Positions 9,025 through 18,201 of a stretch of DNA of 64,000 nt are shown here, in pieces. Numbering within the stretch: position 1 is the first letter of the stretch; each line of letters starts with the position of its first letter. A model generated the notes under the pieces. It searched no databases. It was not told where the DNA came from and saw nothing but the letters and a program-made list of their open reading frames with translations. The translations under genes and the position numbers were made by a program. The stretch is from Erythrobacter sp. SG61-1L (lineage in GTDB: Bacteria; Pseudomonadota; Alphaproteobacteria; Sphingomonadales; Sphingomonadaceae), in the NCBI RefSeq assembly GCF_001305965.1, contig NZ_JXQC01000003.1, forward strand, positions 1,364,001-1,428,000, in the 5' to 3' direction.

Positions 9025-9569
9025 GGATCATCGCCGGGGAATGGCGCGGGCGCCCCTTGCGCGCGCCCAGGGGCGAGATCACCCGCCCCACGGCCGACCG
9101 CACGCGGGAAACGCTGTTTTCCATGCTCGCCAGCCGGCTGGGCAGCTTTGAAGGGCTGACCGTGGCCGATCTGTTCGCCGGTTCCGGCGCATTGGGGCTG
9201 GAAGCCCTGTCGCGCGGGGCGGAAAAGGCAATCTTCGTGGAGCAGGACCCGGCTGCGATCCGGGCCTTGCGCGAGAATATCGCGGGCCTGCGCGCCCAGC
9301 CGCAATGCGATGTGCGAGCCATGTCCGTGCTTTCGCTGGGCGTGGCGAAGCAACCGGTGGATCTGCTGCTGCTCGATCCGCCTTACGATACAGGGGCCGG
9401 CGCCGTGGCGCTGGACAAGCTGCGCCGCCTCGGCTGGATCGCGCCCGGCGCATGGATCAGCGTGGAAACCTCACGCCGCGAAGTGCTGGACCTCAAGGGC
9501 TTCGAACTCGACGCTACCCGCGATTGCGGCAAGGCGCGGCTGCACCTGCTGCGCCTGACGGAAGGCTGA
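9021..9569 (+). CDS. rsmD: 16S rRNA (guanine(966)-N(2))-methyltransferase
   Basis: Methylates G966 of 16S rRNA using SAM. The protein reads MRIIAGEWRGRPLRAP, the standard RsmD beginning, followed by the TRPTADRTRETLF segment, the SAM motif DLFAGSGALGLEALSRGA and the catalytic LDPPYD motif. It has 182 residues from GTG 9021 (GTGA overlap with the upstream stop, GGGG 6 nt upstream). An ATG two codons earlier is the alternative but has no spacing for a ribosome-binding site. It is in an operon with the upstream pseudouridine synthase. Confidence 0.93.
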   Translation: MRIIAGEWRGRPLRAPRGEITRPTADRTRETLFSMLASRLGSFEGLTVADLFAGSGALGLEALSRGAEKAIFVEQDPAAIRALRENIAGLRAQPQCDVRAMSVLSLGVAKQPVDLLLLDPPYDTGAGAVALDKLRRLGWIAPGAWISVETSRREVLDLKGFELDATRDCGKARLHLLRLTEG

Positions 9570-9578
9570 GCAGGGCCT

Positions 9579-10871
9579 TTATTCGGCGATCACTGCCGCC
9601 ACACGCTCCTTGCTCTTGCGGCCGAAGGCCACGCCCAGCAGGGTGATGAGGCCAGCCACTGCAAGGAATGCCCCCCCCCGCGCCGTGCCATCGGCCCCGC
9701 CGCTTCCGGCCAGCCATTGCGCGGCAACCGGAGTGACGGCCCCGCCGATGATCCCGCCGCCGTTAAAGGCGATGGACACCCCGGTATAGCGTACATTCAC
9801 GGGGAACAGCGTCGGCAGCCAGGCACCCAGCGGGCCATAGGCAAAACCCATCACCAGCAGCGCGAAGGAGAGGAGCATGAAGACCTCGCCCAGCCTGCCC
9901 CATGCGATCAGCGGGCCGAACATGACCCCCAGCATGATCGTGCCGATGGCACCCGCCACCAGCACATTGCGCGGGCTGGCCTGATCGGACCAGATGGCGG
10001 AAAGCACGATACCCACTGCCAGGAAGGTGTTGGCGGCCAATTGGATGGACAGCATCGTCTCCCGATCCACCCCGCGCACTGTGGTCATATGGCCCAGCGC
10101 AAAGGCGGTTGAGAGGTAGAAGATCGCGAAGCATGCCACCACGCCCGCACAGCCCGCGATCAGCGCGGGCCAGTGATGCACCACCACCGCACCCAGGGGC
10201 ATCTTGTGCGGCGGTGACTTCTCCAGCGCTTCCTTGAAGGCAGGCGTCTCGCCGATGCGCAGGCGCACCCACAGGCCCAGCAGCACCAGGATCGCGCTCA
10301 GCAGGAAGGGAATGCGCCAACCCCATGCGGTGAAGTCCGCTTCAGGCAGGGCCATGCCCAGCAGCAGGAACAGGCCATTGGCGGCCAGGAAGCCCACCGG
10401 TGCGCCAAGCTGCGGCGCGGAACCGAAGCGCGCTTCCCACCCCTTGGGCGCATTTTCCACCGCCAGCAGGGCCGCCCCGCCCCATTCGCCGCCAAGGCCG
10501 AAACCCTGACCGAAACGGAGGACGCAGAGCAGCGCCGGGGCCACCCAGCCGACCATCTGGTAAGTCGGCAGGAACGCGATCAGCAGAGTGGAAACGCCCA
10601 TCAGCAACAGCGAGACGACCAGCGTGCTCTTGCGGCCCATCCTGTCGCCGAAATGGCCGAACACAATTGCGCCCACCGGACGGGCGAAGAAGGCCAGGCC
10701 AAAGCTCATCAGGCTGAGCAGCAATTGCGCGCTGGCGCTTTCGGCCGGGAAGAACAGCGGCCCGAACACCAGTGCCGCCGCCGTGGCATAGACGTAGAAA
10801 TCGTAGAATTCGACTGCCGTGCCGACCATCGCCGCGGTGAGGACGCGCGAGTTTTCTTTGATATGACCCAT
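9579..10871 (-). CDS. MFS transporter, metabolite:H+ symporter (MHS) type
   Basis: A 430-residue, roughly 12-helix membrane protein starting MGHIKENSRVLTAAMVGTAVEFYDFYVYATAAAL. The helix-1 EFYDFYVY motif, the loop FGHFGDRMGRKSTL between helices 2 and 3, and RFGQGFGLGGEWGGAALLA in helix 4 are hallmarks of the MHS subfamily (proline/betaine ProP, ShiA, KgtP relatives). These symport organic acids or osmolytes with protons. The substrate cannot be read from the sequence. It converges on rsmD with only about 9 bp between stops and is divergent from the helicase gene. Confidence 0.85.
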   Translation of the reverse strand: MGHIKENSRVLTAAMVGTAVEFYDFYVYATAAALVFGPLFFPAESASAQLLLSLMSFGLAFFARPVGAIVFGHFGDRMGRKSTLVVSLLLMGVSTLLIAFLPTYQMVGWVAPALLCVLRFGQGFGLGGEWGGAALLAVENAPKGWEARFGSAPQLGAPVGFLAANGLFLLLGMALPEADFTAWGWRIPFLLSAILVLLGLWVRLRIGETPAFKEALEKSPPHKMPLGAVVVHHWPALIAGCAGVVACFAIFYLSTAFALGHMTTVRGVDRETMLSIQLAANTFLAVGIVLSAIWSDQASPRNVLVAGAIGTIMLGVMFGPLIAWGRLGEVFMLLSFALLVMGFAYGPLGAWLPTLFPVNVRYTGVSIAFNGGGIIGGAVTPVAAQWLAGSGGADGTARGGAFLAVAGLITLLGVAFGRKSKERVAAVIAE

Positions 10872-10945
10872 GCATTGCCTGCTGCTTTGCACCACGCGCA
10901 AGGTCAAGCACGACTTGTGGACAAGCGCTTGCGCACCCCGCCCAT

Positions 10946-10960
10946 GTTCCCTAACTGTTC
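10946..10960 (+). promoter_or_regulatory. LexA (SOS) box upstream of the UvrD/PcrA-like helicase
   Basis: GTTC-CCTAACT-GTTC is an exact match to the alphaproteobacterial LexA box GTTC-N7-GTTC. It ends 10 bp before the helicase ATG, so bound LexA would sit at or just past the promoter. The same motif lies upstream of recA in this window. Confidence 0.8.
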
Positions 10961-10969
10961 GCAAACACC

Positions 10970-13276
10970 ATGAATAATGACGCTTCCCTCTCTCCGCCGC
11001 CGTCGGGCGCCGACTTGCCACCCTATGCGCAAGGGCTGAACCAGCCCCAGCAGGAGGCGGTGCTGACTACCGAAGGCCCGGTGCTGATGCTGGCAGGTGC
11101 CGGCACCGGCAAGACGGCAGCGCTGACCGCCCGGCTGGCCCATCTGGTCGCCACTAGGCGCGCCTGGCCGAGCGAGATCCTGTGCGTCACCTTCACCAAC
11201 CGCGCCGCGCGCGAAATGCGCCACCGCGTGGGGCAGCTGATCGGCGATGCGGTGGAGGGGATGCCATGGCTGGGCACCTTCCATTCGATCTGCGCCAAGA
11301 TGCTGCGCCGCCATGCCGAACTGGCCGGGCTGCAATCGAATTACACGATCATCGACACGGACGATCAACTGCGGCTGCTCAAGCAGTTGATCGTGGAACA
11401 GAACCTCGATGAGAAACGCTGGCCAGCCCGCCAGCTTGCCGGGTTGATCGACCGCTGGAAGAACCGCGGCCTCAACCCGGAAGACCTCGATGCGGGGGAG
11501 AATGAAAGCTATGCTAACGGCAAGGGCCAGCAATTCTACCGCCTCTATCAGGACCGGCTGAAGGCACTGAATGCCTGCGATTTCGGCGATCTGATGCTCC
11601 ACATGCTGAACATCTTCCGCAAGCACCGCGAGGTGCTGGAGCAATATCAGCAGCGCTTCAAATATATCATGGTGGACGAATATCAGGACACCAACGCCGT
11701 GCAGTATTTCTGGCTGCGCCTGCTCGCTCAGGCCCGGAAAAACATCTGCGTGGTGGGTGATGACGATCAGTCCATCTACTCATGGCGCGGCGCAGAAGTT
11801 GCCAATATCCTTCGGTTTGAAAAGGATTTTCCGGGCGCAAAAGTGATCCGGCTGGAACAGAATTACCGCTCCACGCCTGACATTCTGGGCGCCGCCTCCG
11901 GCCTGATCGCCGCCAATAGCGAGCGGCTGGGCAAGACTTTGTGGACCGAGCGCAACGGCGGGGACCGGGTGCGCGTGATCGGCGTGTGGGACGCGCCGGA
12001 AGAAGCGCGCCGGGTGGGCGAGGAGATCGAACGGCTGGAACGCGAAGGCGCCCCGCTGGATCAGATCGCCATCCTCGTGCGTGCGCAGTACCAGACGCGC
12101 GAATTTGAAGACCGCTTCATACAAATCGGCCTTAACTACAAGATTATCGGTGGTTTTCGTTTCTACGAACGCGCCGAAATTCGCGACGCGCTTGCCTATC
12201 TGCGGGTGATCGCCCAACCGCAGGACGATCTGGCGTTCGAGCGGATCTACAACCAGCCCAAGCGCGGCCTTGGCGCCAAGGCGCTGGAGGCGATGCACCG
12301 CCATGCCCGCGCGAGTGGCCTGCCCCTTGCCGCCGCCGCGCTCCAGCTTGCCGGGACGGACGAATTGCCCAAGCGCGCGGCGGGCACAATCGCCAGCCTG
12401 ATGGCCAGCTTCATCCGCTGGCGCGAACTGGCAGAACAGACCAGCCCGGCAGAACTGCTGCGCACCGTGCTGGAAGAAACCGGCTATAATGCCATGCTTC
12501 AGGCGGAACGCAGCGCCGAGGCCTCCGGCCGGCTCGAGAACCTCTCCGAACTCGCTCGCGCGATGGAAGATTACGAGACTCTGGGGGACTTCCTAGAACA
12601 TGTCAGTCTGGTGATGGACAATGACGCCAGCGACGATGGCGAAAAGGTCACCATCATGACCATGCATGCCGCCAAAGGGCTGGAATTCGACAATGTCTTC
12701 CTGCCCGGCTGGGAAGAAGGCGTATTCCCCTCTCAGCGGGCGCTGGATGAAGGCGGGCTTGCCAGTCTGGAGGAAGAGCGGCGGCTGGCCTATGTTGCCA
12801 TCACCCGTGCGCGCAAGCGCTGCACGATCCTCCATGCGGCCAACCGGCGTATCTATGGCCAGTGGACCAGTTCGATCCCCAGCCGTTTCATCGAGGAATT
12901 GCCCGATACCCATATCGAGCAGGAAACGACGCTGTCGGGCGGCGCCTCGCTCTGGCGCGCGAACTGGTCCGAACGGGAAGATCCCTTCGCCCATGTCGCC
13001 CGCGACCGCCCTGCCCGCTCGCAAAATCGCGGCCCCGGCTGGCAACGTGCGATTTCGACCGGATATGATTCCACGCCCAAACGCCTTGCCGAACCGGGCC
13101 GCAGCGCCGCCAGCTATGCCGCCAAGCCACGAGGCGACATCGCCATCGGCGCGCGCGTGTTTCACGAGAAGTTCGGCTATGGCGAAGTGATCGGCCAGGA
13201 AGGCAACAAGCTGGAGATTGAATTCGAAACCACCGGCCGCAAGCGGGTGATCGACAGCTTCGTCACTCTCGCCTGA
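10970..13276 (+). CDS. ATP-dependent DNA helicase, UvrD/PcrA type
   Basis: A superfamily 1A 3'-5' helicase used in nucleotide-excision and mismatch repair and in clearing protein from DNA. It has 768 residues. The motifs are in order: Q-motif LNQPQQEAV, Walker A GAGTGKT (43-49), motif Ia TFTNRAAREM, DEYQDTN (motif II), GDDDQSIYSWRGA (motif III), QNYRS (motif IV), TMHAAKGLEFDNVF (motif V) and VAITRARK (motif VI). The C-terminus has the GARVFHEKFGYG element that in PcrA/UvrD contacts RNA polymerase. An SOS box directly precedes the start. Rep is less likely given the C-terminal element. Confidence 0.93.
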   Translation: MNNDASLSPPPSGADLPPYAQGLNQPQQEAVLTTEGPVLMLAGAGTGKTAALTARLAHLVATRRAWPSEILCVTFTNRAAREMRHRVGQLIGDAVEGMPWLGTFHSICAKMLRRHAELAGLQSNYTIIDTDDQLRLLKQLIVEQNLDEKRWPARQLAGLIDRWKNRGLNPEDLDAGENESYANGKGQQFYRLYQDRLKALNACDFGDLMLHMLNIFRKHREVLEQYQQRFKYIMVDEYQDTNAVQYFWLRLLAQARKNICVVGDDDQSIYSWRGAEVANILRFEKDFPGAKVIRLEQNYRSTPDILGAASGLIAANSERLGKTLWTERNGGDRVRVIGVWDAPEEARRVGEEIERLEREGAPLDQIAILVRAQYQTREFEDRFIQIGLNYKIIGGFRFYERAEIRDALAYLRVIAQPQDDLAFERIYNQPKRGLGAKALEAMHRHARASGLPLAAAALQLAGTDELPKRAAGTIASLMASFIRWRELAEQTSPAELLRTVLEETGYNAMLQAERSAEASGRLENLSELARAMEDYETLGDFLEHVSLVMDNDASDDGEKVTIMTMHAAKGLEFDNVFLPGWEEGVFPSQRALDEGGLASLEEERRLAYVAITRARKRCTILHAANRRIYGQWTSSIPSRFIEELPDTHIEQETTLSGGASLWRANWSEREDPFAHVARDRPARSQNRGPGWQRAISTGYDSTPKRLAEPGRSAASYAAKPRGDIAIGARVFHEKFGYGEVIGQEGNKLEIEFETTGRKRVIDSFVTLA

Positions 13277-13277
13277 C

Positions 13278-14327
13278 TCAATCTTCCTTGCCGACCACTA
13301 CGCCGGAATACCAGGTGAACATCGGTGCCACGGATGCCCCGGAATATGGATCGGGGTTAATTTCACTGATGAAAAACGAATAACCGAACTCGTTTGCCGC
13401 AGGCCCGAAGAAGGCACCTTCGAAATTGCCCGTTGCGAAGTTCCGGCGGCTGCTCGAGACGAAGGAACCGCCGAATTCGGCAGCGTTGATCGTGCCTTCC
13501 CCCGTGAAGGTCGCGCCTCGGCCGGGCAGGCTGAGCAAGGTCGCCACCGTTCCGGCCGCAAAATCCGCGCTGAGAGTTGCTTCGCCCGTCATCCCGAAAG
13601 TGCGTGCCTTCACATAACCAAACTCGTAAATATCGCCCAACACGGCGCCCGTGTAAGTTGATGTCCCGATCTTGGGAACGTCCGCCTCGGGAGTAACAAG
13701 GCCAAACACCGCATAGGTGATCCTCGTGCGATCCAGCGCGAGGTCCGTGTGGCTCCACCTTGCATAGCTCGTATAGCTCAGCTCAACCGGCGCCTCTCCA
13801 TTCGGAGCGGGGAAGATTGCGTTGCCATAGAGGCGCAGGCTGTCCAGCGTGCTCGTGCCGGAAACCTGGAAGCGATGTTCGTAACCGGGATAGTCGATAT
13901 TGTCGCCAGCCGCGAAGGTCGCGCTGCTGGATGCATCCTGCACGGTATAGGTTTTCAGGACCGGGTCATACCGGACCGACATTTTTTCAGGCAATCCATA
14001 TGCCCCGGAATCGGAGAACGAGGGATTGCTCACACTACCGATGCCCGTGCTGATAACGCCGCTATAGCCGATCAGGGACGTGAAGCCCGGGAACTCAGCC
14101 GCCTGCGAAAGCAGGGAAGTCGGGACAGGCGCCGGCGTAGGCGGCGGATTTGTGGGAGAGGGAGTCGGCGTTGATGGAGGAGTTGATGGAGGAGCGGGTG
14201 TCGGAGTTGATGGAGGAGCCGGTGTCGGCGTCGAATTGACCCCGCTACCGCCACAACCGGTCAATACGAGTGCGACGGACAATACCCAGCCGCCCGCAAG
14301 TAAATGTCCAACCGAGCGCTGCATCAT
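13278..14327 (-). CDS. transferrin-binding-protein-like surface lipoprotein
   Basis: A 349-residue lipoprotein. The signal peptide ends in a lipobox (VLTGCGG, Cys about 25), followed by a roughly 45-residue Thr/Pro/Ser-rich spacer with repeated STPTPAPP units. The C-terminal part, with AAEFGGSFV then FEGAFFGPAANEFGYSFF, resembles the TbpB/Slam-dependent beta-barrel lipoprotein domain, in which a G-F-G-P-A-E-G motif recurs. Such lipoproteins can be flipped to the cell surface by Slam proteins. No Slam (DUF560) gene or TonB receptor is adjacent, so the ligand is unknown. The start is ambiguous between adjacent ATGs at 14327 and 14324. It converges tightly with the helicase gene. Confidence 0.65.
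   Translation of the reverse strand: MMQRSVGHLLAGGWVLSVALVLTGCGGSGVNSTPTPAPPSTPTPAPPSTPPSTPTPSPTNPPPTPAPVPTSLLSQAAEFPGFTSLIGYSGVISTGIGSVSNPSFSDSGAYGLPEKMSVRYDPVLKTYTVQDASSSATFAAGDNIDYPGYEHRFQVSGTSTLDSLRLYGNAIFPAPNGEAPVELSYTSYARWSHTDLALDRTRITYAVFGLVTPEADVPKIGTSTYTGAVLGDIYEFGYVKARTFGMTGEATLSADFAAGTVATLLSLPGRGATFTGEGTINAAEFGGSFVSSSRRNFATGNFEGAFFGPAANEFGYSFFISEINPDPYSGASVAPMFTWYSGVVVGKED
14110..14235. repeat. short tandem repeats encoding the Thr/Pro lipoprotein linker
   Basis: Degenerate units around TTGATGGAGGAG and GGTGTCGGCG recur several times in tandem and encode the STPTPAPP linker on the minus strand. Units are multiples of 3, so changes in copy number would lengthen or shorten the linker in frame. 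Confidence 0.6.
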
Positions 14328-14422
14328 GCCCCCAAAGCGATTCCCCAATCTGGCCGGATTAGACCGCCAAAGAGGGCATGCCGCTTAGGGATAGTGCGTA
14401 GGCACCTGAATTATTGTAGAAA

Positions 14423-15811
14423 TCAGATTGCCGATACGTTCAGGAAGCCCGGGATCGGGCCGTTCCAGCCGCCATCGTCAGGCAGTTTGTCCTCGAACTT
14501 CGGGCGACGATCTTCGCCGCGGCGTTCGGGCTTCTGCTTCCGGCTATCCGAACGCTCGCCACGCTCTGCCCTGGGCTGACGTTCCTCGCGCGCGGGCTTG
14601 CGGGGTTCGCGCTCCTCGCGTTCGCGACCTTCACGCTCGCGGCTCTGCCGCTTCGGCTTTTCCGAGCGCGCGGGACGATCTTCTGCCTCCTCACCACCTT
14701 CGATAGTGAAGACAGGGATTTCCATCCCGGTCAGCTTTTCGACATTGGCGATCGCCTCCGCATCTTCGTCGCTGACGAAGGTGAAGGCGCGGCCCTTGGC
14801 CCCCGCGCGGCCGGTGCGGCCGATGCGGTGGACGTAATCGTCAGGATGCCAGGGCGTGTCGAAATTGAACACATGGCTCACGCCCTTCACGTCCAGCCCG
14901 CGGGCCGCGACGTCGGAAGCGCACAGGATGTTGATGTGCCCATCCTTGAACAGCTGCAGTTCGGCCAAACGCTGCGGCTGGTCCATGTCGCCATGGATTT
15001 CGCCCACGGCAAAGCCATGGCGCTTCAGGCTCTTGGCCAGTTCGCGCACCGTGGTCTTGCGGTTGGCGAAGATGATTGCGGTGCGCACATCGTCGGTCCG
15101 CAGCAGATGGCGCAGCGCCTCGCGCTTCTTGCGCGTGCTGACGAACACCTTGTGCTGGGCGATGTTGGTGTTGGTGGATGCCGGGCGGGCAACCTCGATA
15201 TATTTCGGGTTGCTCAGGAACTTGTCCGCCAGCTTCTTGATCGGCGGCGGCATGGTGGCCGAAAACAGCAGTGTCTGCCGGTTGGGCGGCAGCTTGGAGC
15301 AGATCGTCTCGATATCCGGGATGAAGCCCATGTCGAGCATGCGATCCGCCTCGTCGATCACCAGCAGATCACAGCCGGTGAGCAGGATCTTGCCGCGTTC
15401 GAACAGGTCCATCAGGCGGCCCGGCGTAGCGATCAGCACGTCCACGCCTTCGTTCAGCGCCTTCACCTGATCGCCCATCTGCACGCCGCCGATCAGCAGA
15501 GCCATCTTGAGATCGTGGTTCTTGCCGTATTTCTCGAAATTCTCGGCCACCTGGGCAGCCAGTTCGCGCGTCGGCTCCAGGATCAGGCTGCGCGGCATCA
15601 GCGCGCGGCGGCGGCCGTGAGCGAGAATGTCGATCATCGGCAGCACGAAGCTGGCGGTCTTGCCGGTGCCAGTTTGCGCGATCGCGATCAGATCCTTCAT
15701 CATCTGGATCTGCGGGATCGCCTGGGCCTGGATCGGCGTGGGCGCGTCATAGCCGGCGGATTCAACCGCTTGCAGCAATTCGTCAGACAGGCCGAGATCG
15801 GCGAATTTCAT
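14423..15811 (-). CDS. DEAD-box ATP-dependent RNA helicase (RhlE-like)
   Basis: A 462-residue RNA helicase, probably acting in ribosome assembly or RNA turnover. It carries the Q-motif (FADLGL...PTPIQAQAIP), Walker A AQTGTGKT, PTRELA, VIDEADRMLDMGF (DEAD), SAT, and HRIGRTGRAG. From about residue 375 the tail is highly charged Arg/Glu/Lys-rich, as in RhlE-type proteins, and likely binds RNA non-specifically. The ATG at 15811 (MKFADLGLSDELL) matches family starts; the longer frame to 15895 is unsupported. Confidence 0.9.
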   Translation of the reverse strand: MKFADLGLSDELLQAVESAGYDAPTPIQAQAIPQIQMMKDLIAIAQTGTGKTASFVLPMIDILAHGRRRALMPRSLILEPTRELAAQVAENFEKYGKNHDLKMALLIGGVQMGDQVKALNEGVDVLIATPGRLMDLFERGKILLTGCDLLVIDEADRMLDMGFIPDIETICSKLPPNRQTLLFSATMPPPIKKLADKFLSNPKYIEVARPASTNTNIAQHKVFVSTRKKREALRHLLRTDDVRTAIIFANRKTTVRELAKSLKRHGFAVGEIHGDMDQPQRLAELQLFKDGHINILCASDVAARGLDVKGVSHVFNFDTPWHPDDYVHRIGRTGRAGAKGRAFTFVSDEDAEAIANVEKLTGMEIPVFTIEGGEEAEDRPARSEKPKRQSREREGREREEREPRKPAREERQPRAERGERSDSRKQKPERRGEDRRPKFEDKLPDDGGWNGPIPGFLNVSAI

Positions 15812-15955
15812 AGAATAGACAGTGTCCGGATTCGGCACGGGCTGCGAAATGCGCCCGGCGCTGGCGAAAGCAGCGCGCCCCAAGGCACACGGCAAACGCC
15901 GCGCCCTATGACGATACGGCAGGAAAAGTCAAGGAATTGGCGCCCCGGTCATCCG

Positions 15956-16537
15956 TCATTCACGAACTGCCACCAGCTGGCGGAACTGCTTGAGCGCGCA
16001 TTTGCTGCCGGCGCGGGAATGAATCTTGTCACGCTTCACGCACAACATCCCGTCGCTGGTGCGCTGGACATAAAAGCCGGAATAGAAATCGCGTGCGCTG
16101 CAGGCCTTTTCCAGCGCGACGCTGATTACCTTGCGATCGCGCATGAACAGCAGCAGCCGGTCATCCGCCGTTGTCGCTACACCGGCAATCCCCTGCGCGG
16201 AGACACAGTCGCCGAACTTGCGTTCTTCCACATGGCTGGACTTCTTGCCCTGCGGCAACTGGGCCAGCAGATCGCTCTGATTGGCGATGGCGCGGGGGGA
16301 GATGCGGATCGTCACGCTCTGTTCGATGCGGACCTGCGCATTGTCCTGCGGGCCAAGGCTGTCATCCAGCGAGAGCGCCGGGGCGATGGCTGCGGCAGAG
16401 GATGCCAGCGGGCCGGCCACTTCGCCATCCTGCGCGGTAAGGCGCAGTTCCGGGCCGCCATGATCGGCGGGCGCATCGGCAAGCCCGGTGCCAAGCAGCA
16501 GGGCCAGCGGCGCAAAAAGGGCAGCGAAGCTGTTCAT
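15956..16537 (-). CDS. secreted protein of unknown function
   Basis: A 193-residue protein with a signal peptide (MNSFAALFAPLALLLGTGLA, cleaved near ADA). The mature part has an Ala-rich stretch and then a domain with three or more Cys (FGDCVSAQG, EKACSARDF, GMLCVKRDK), which could form periplasmic disulfides. No recognised domain. It is divergent from the FAD oxidase gene. The function is unknown. Confidence 0.65.
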   Translation of the reverse strand: MNSFAALFAPLALLLGTGLADAPADHGGPELRLTAQDGEVAGPLASSAAAIAPALSLDDSLGPQDNAQVRIEQSVTIRISPRAIANQSDLLAQLPQGKKSSHVEERKFGDCVSAQGIAGVATTADDRLLLFMRDRKVISVALEKACSARDFYSGFYVQRTSDGMLCVKRDKIHSRAGSKCALKQFRQLVAVRE

Positions 16538-16680
16538 CAGAATTCGAACCTGGCGAGCGCCACATGCGCCCCGTCCCGCTTCTCTCCATAAGGCCGCCGC
16601 TTGAACATCGGCTTAACTCTTCGTTCGCAAGTTGCAAGCAGGCTGGCGGCGCGGCGGCCATCTGTGCCATAGGCGCCGCC

Positions 16681-18135
16681 ATGAGCGAGACCTTCCTGAC
16701 CGAAGCCGAGGCACTGCTCGGCCCGCGCGGCCTCACCCGCGATCCCGATCTGATGGAACCCTGGCTGACCGACTGGCGCGGCCGCTTCACTGGCGCCGCA
16801 CTGGCCATGGCCTCCCCGGCCTCGACCGAAGACGTCTCCGCACTGGTCAAGCTGTGCGCCGCCCATTCCATCGTCATCGTGCCGCAGGGCGGGAACAGCG
16901 GCATGTGCGGCGGGGCGACCCCGGACAAGAGCGGCAAGGCCATCATCCTCTCCCTGCGGCGGATGCACGCGATCCGCTCCATCGACGAGGCATCGCGGCA
17001 GGCCGTGTGCGAGGCAGGCGTGATCCTGCAGACCTTCCACGAGGCGGTGGAGGCAAAGGGCCTGCGCTTCCCCCTGACACTGGGCGGCAAGGGATCGGCC
17101 ACGATCGGCGGCCTGATTTCGACCAATGCCGGCGGCACGCAGGTGCTGCGCCACGGGTCCATGCGCGCGCAGGTGCTGGGGCTGGAAGCGGTGCTGGCCG
17201 ACGGCAGCGTGTTCAGCGCCCTCACCCCGCTGAAGAAGGACAATCGCGGCTTCGACCTGAAGCAATTGCTGATCGGTTCGGAAGGCACGCTGGGGATCGT
17301 CACGGCCGCCACGCTGAAGCTGTCGCCCGGCCTTGCCGACCGGCTGGTGCTGTGGGCGGGCGTCACTTCGCTTACGGCGGCGCGGACTCTGCTGCTCCAT
17401 TGCGAGGATGTCGCGGGCGATGCGCTGGAAGGCTTCGAAGTTATCGCCCAGTCCACCCTGAACGATGTGATCGACCATCTGCCCGGCTCGCGCCCTCCGC
17501 TGCAGGGCCAGCATGCCTGGCATGCCCTGATCGAGATCGTGGCCGAACGCGGCAACAGGCCCGATCTGCAGCAGCTGGCAGAAGACATGCTTGCTTCCGC
17601 CTTCGAGAAGGGCCTGCTGGAAGACGCGGTGATTTCCGCCAACGAAGCGCAGGCCGAAGCCTTCTGGCTGCTGCGCGATTCGATTGCCCCGGCAGAACGG
17701 GCGAAAGGCCCCGCCGTGCAGCACGACATCTCCGTGGCCGTGGAGAAGATGCCCGAATTCGTCGACACCGCCGTGCCCCTGCTCGAAGCGGCTTGGCCGG
17801 GCACGGAAGCGATCGCCTTCGGCCATCTGGGCGACGGCAATGTCCACTTCCACGTCATTGCCCCCAAGGGCGTCGATCCGCTGGCCTGGCAGGAAGGCGA
17901 CGGGAAGAAGATCAGCGCGCAGGTCTATGGCCTTGTCACGGAATGGGACGGCTCGATCAGTGCCGAACACGGCATCGGACAGCTCAAGCGCGACGAACTG
18001 GGGCGGCTGGGAGACCCGGTTTCGCTGGCCATGATGCGCGCCGTGAAAGACGCGCTGGACCCTGCCGGCCTGCTCAATCCGGGTAAACTCGTGCCGCTTG
18101 CGCCGCCCCTTGCACCGCTGGGCGACAGGCCCTAA
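16681..18135 (+). CDS. FAD-linked 2-hydroxyacid dehydrogenase (D-lactate / D-2-hydroxyglutarate type)
   Basis: A 484-residue flavoprotein of the vanillyl-alcohol-oxidase fold. The N-terminal FAD-binding domain contains PQGGNSGMCGGATP (about residues 70-83), the LTLGGKGSATIGGLISTNAGG pyrophosphate loop and GSEGTLGIVT. The C-terminal FAD-oxidase domain has FGHLGDGNVHFHV (metal/substrate His residues) and ends with the NPGKLVPL signature. This fits D-2-hydroxyglutarate dehydrogenase, GlcD or D-lactate dehydrogenase; the substrate is undecided. The ATG at 16681 gives the usual length. It has no glcE/glcF neighbours, so a stand-alone quinone- or cytochrome-linked enzyme is likely. Confidence 0.85.
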   Translation: MSETFLTEAEALLGPRGLTRDPDLMEPWLTDWRGRFTGAALAMASPASTEDVSALVKLCAAHSIVIVPQGGNSGMCGGATPDKSGKAIILSLRRMHAIRSIDEASRQAVCEAGVILQTFHEAVEAKGLRFPLTLGGKGSATIGGLISTNAGGTQVLRHGSMRAQVLGLEAVLADGSVFSALTPLKKDNRGFDLKQLLIGSEGTLGIVTAATLKLSPGLADRLVLWAGVTSLTAARTLLLHCEDVAGDALEGFEVIAQSTLNDVIDHLPGSRPPLQGQHAWHALIEIVAERGNRPDLQQLAEDMLASAFEKGLLEDAVISANEAQAEAFWLLRDSIAPAERAKGPAVQHDISVAVEKMPEFVDTAVPLLEAAWPGTEAIAFGHLGDGNVHFHVIAPKGVDPLAWQEGDGKKISAQVYGLVTEWDGSISAEHGIGQLKRDELGRLGDPVSLAMMRAVKDALDPAGLLNPGKLVPLAPPLAPLGDRP

Positions 18136-18201
18136 AGCCCCCGCTCGAACACCGCGGAAAATGCCGCTTTTTTGCAATTTTTTGACGTCGGAGAGATGCC
18201 A

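Noticed and set aside
14110-14235. CRISPR-like array
   Set aside because: Units are 9-12 bp, translate in frame to a Thr/Pro linker and have no spacers or cas genes.
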